In this document: positions 63,896 through 64,000 of the stretch, in pieces
Layout: every line of letters begins with the position of its first letter
How positions within the stretch are numbered: position 1 is the first letter of the stretch
From: Oasisia sp. SBJ-2009
Lineage: Eukaryota > Annelida > Polychaeta > Sabellida > Siboglinidae
Length of the DNA: 64,000 nucleotides
NCBI GenBank assembly: GCA_964017155.1
Contig: OZ024854.1
Coordinates: 69,892,754 to 69,956,753, forward strand
Direction of reading: 5' to 3'
Translations under genes and position numbers: made by a program
The notes under the pieces: model-generated
What the model saw: the letters and a program-made list of their open reading frames with translations, nothing else
The model's database searches: none
Told to the model about the DNA's origin: nothing

Positions 63896-64000
63896 ATGTT
63901 GGCAAAAATACAGTTATAATACCAAAATTTAGGTGGGCCCGACTTGTACATAAGTGCCAACACTTGCGGGCGCGTACCTTCACGCGCAATTTCTCATAAA
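63896..64000. repeat. Partial monomer at right window edge
   Basis: It carries AATTTAGGTGGG and GCAATTTCTC, the start of a unit of the kind seen at 57836, then stops within loop A at the window edge. Confidence 0.85.

Larger units (their letters stand above)
1..64000. repeat. Continuous satellite array of ~504-bp alternately inverted monomers
   Basis: The same ~504-bp sequence recurs from the first to the last base. Taking the left-arm landmark TATCAA as a ruler, successive landmarks are 503, 504 or 508 bp apart, or 795 to 1086 bp where 291-bp derivatives intervene, with rare one-base departures. This gives 115 full units, 20 short units and a partial unit at the right edge, leaving no unassigned interval. 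Both window edges fall inside the array, so its true length exceeds 64 kb. Long tandem arrays with higher-order structure are typical of eukaryotic heterochromatin; centromeric identity is only a possibility. No gene, transposon insertion or unique DNA interrupts it. Confidence 0.97.

Noticed and set aside
1..64000. CRISPR array
   Set aside because: The period is ~504 bp with no short repeat/unique spacer alternation and no cas genes; all parts of the unit are repeated.
1..64000. Centromere CENP-B box
   Set aside because: I looked for the TTCG....A..CGGG pattern near the TTTTCGACCTC and TTGCGGGCGCG blocks and did not find it. Centromere identity is neither supported nor excluded by this.
1..64000. 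Telomeric repeats or rDNA spacer
   Set aside because: No short TTAGGG-like tandem tract and no rRNA-like sequence occurs anywhere in the window.
1..64000. Active transposon or virus copy
   Set aside because: The inverted arms resemble terminal inverted repeats, but no transposase, integrase or other protein-coding frame and no target-site duplication was seen.

Overview
The whole 64-kb window is one uninterrupted tandem-repeat array. I see no protein-coding gene, no RNA gene, no insertion sequence, no CRISPR array and no unique sequence. An array this long, with regular monomers, higher-order structure and no genes, suggests a nuclear eukaryotic genome (heterochromatic, centromeric, pericentromeric or subtelomeric satellite). 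The sequence does not let me name the organism. Nothing resembles bacterial or phage gene organisation, and the many short ORFs are by-products of the repeat.

Basic unit: a 504-bp monomer, with 503- and 508-bp variants. I count 115 full-length units (the first lacks about 9 bases at the window edge), 20 short 291-bp derivatives and a 105-bp partial unit at the right edge. These account for every base. Each monomer consists of one 168-bp arm in two opposite orientations (about 92% identical by eye), separated alternately by two different spacers: loop A (81 or 85 bp) and loop B (87 bp). The array is therefore a continuous chain of alternating inverted repeats: arm, loop A, inverted arm, loop B, arm, and so on. 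Loops A and B sum to 168 bp, so 504 = 3 x 168.

Layout (units are numbered by a landmark in the left arm, the position ending TATCAA). 1-8435: repeats of a 508/503/504/short pattern. 8436-19847: three-fold amplification of a segment carrying tandem pairs of 291-bp units. 19848-33213: mixed units with a 2.6-kb tandem higher-order repeat (HOR). 33214-43690: a 3.3-kb tandem HOR. 42171-46219: a 2.0-kb tandem HOR. 47736-49759: a 1.0-kb tandem HOR. 50768-55307: a 1008-bp dimer repeated four times. 55308-59355: a 2.0-kb tandem HOR. 59.86 kb to about 63.4 kb: a copy of 49.76-53.3 kb at offset 10,100. The 291-bp units occur only left of 40,769; the right-hand 23 kb has none.

Monomer classes used below. 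Class a carries GACCACGCTGTC and ACATTAAT in the left arm. Class b carries GATCGCGCTGTC, TTTTCCACCTC and ACATAAAT. Class c carries GAATTGAGCG, GACCTTAAAAG and GCTGGTTATA, which breaks the minus-strand reading frame. Class e carries GATTTATGCC and CAGGCGCAGCGG. Several monomers are mosaics of these classes, which points to gene conversion and unequal exchange.

All coordinates, counts and identities were read by hand. No alignment or database search was run, so novelty and taxonomic origin are open.
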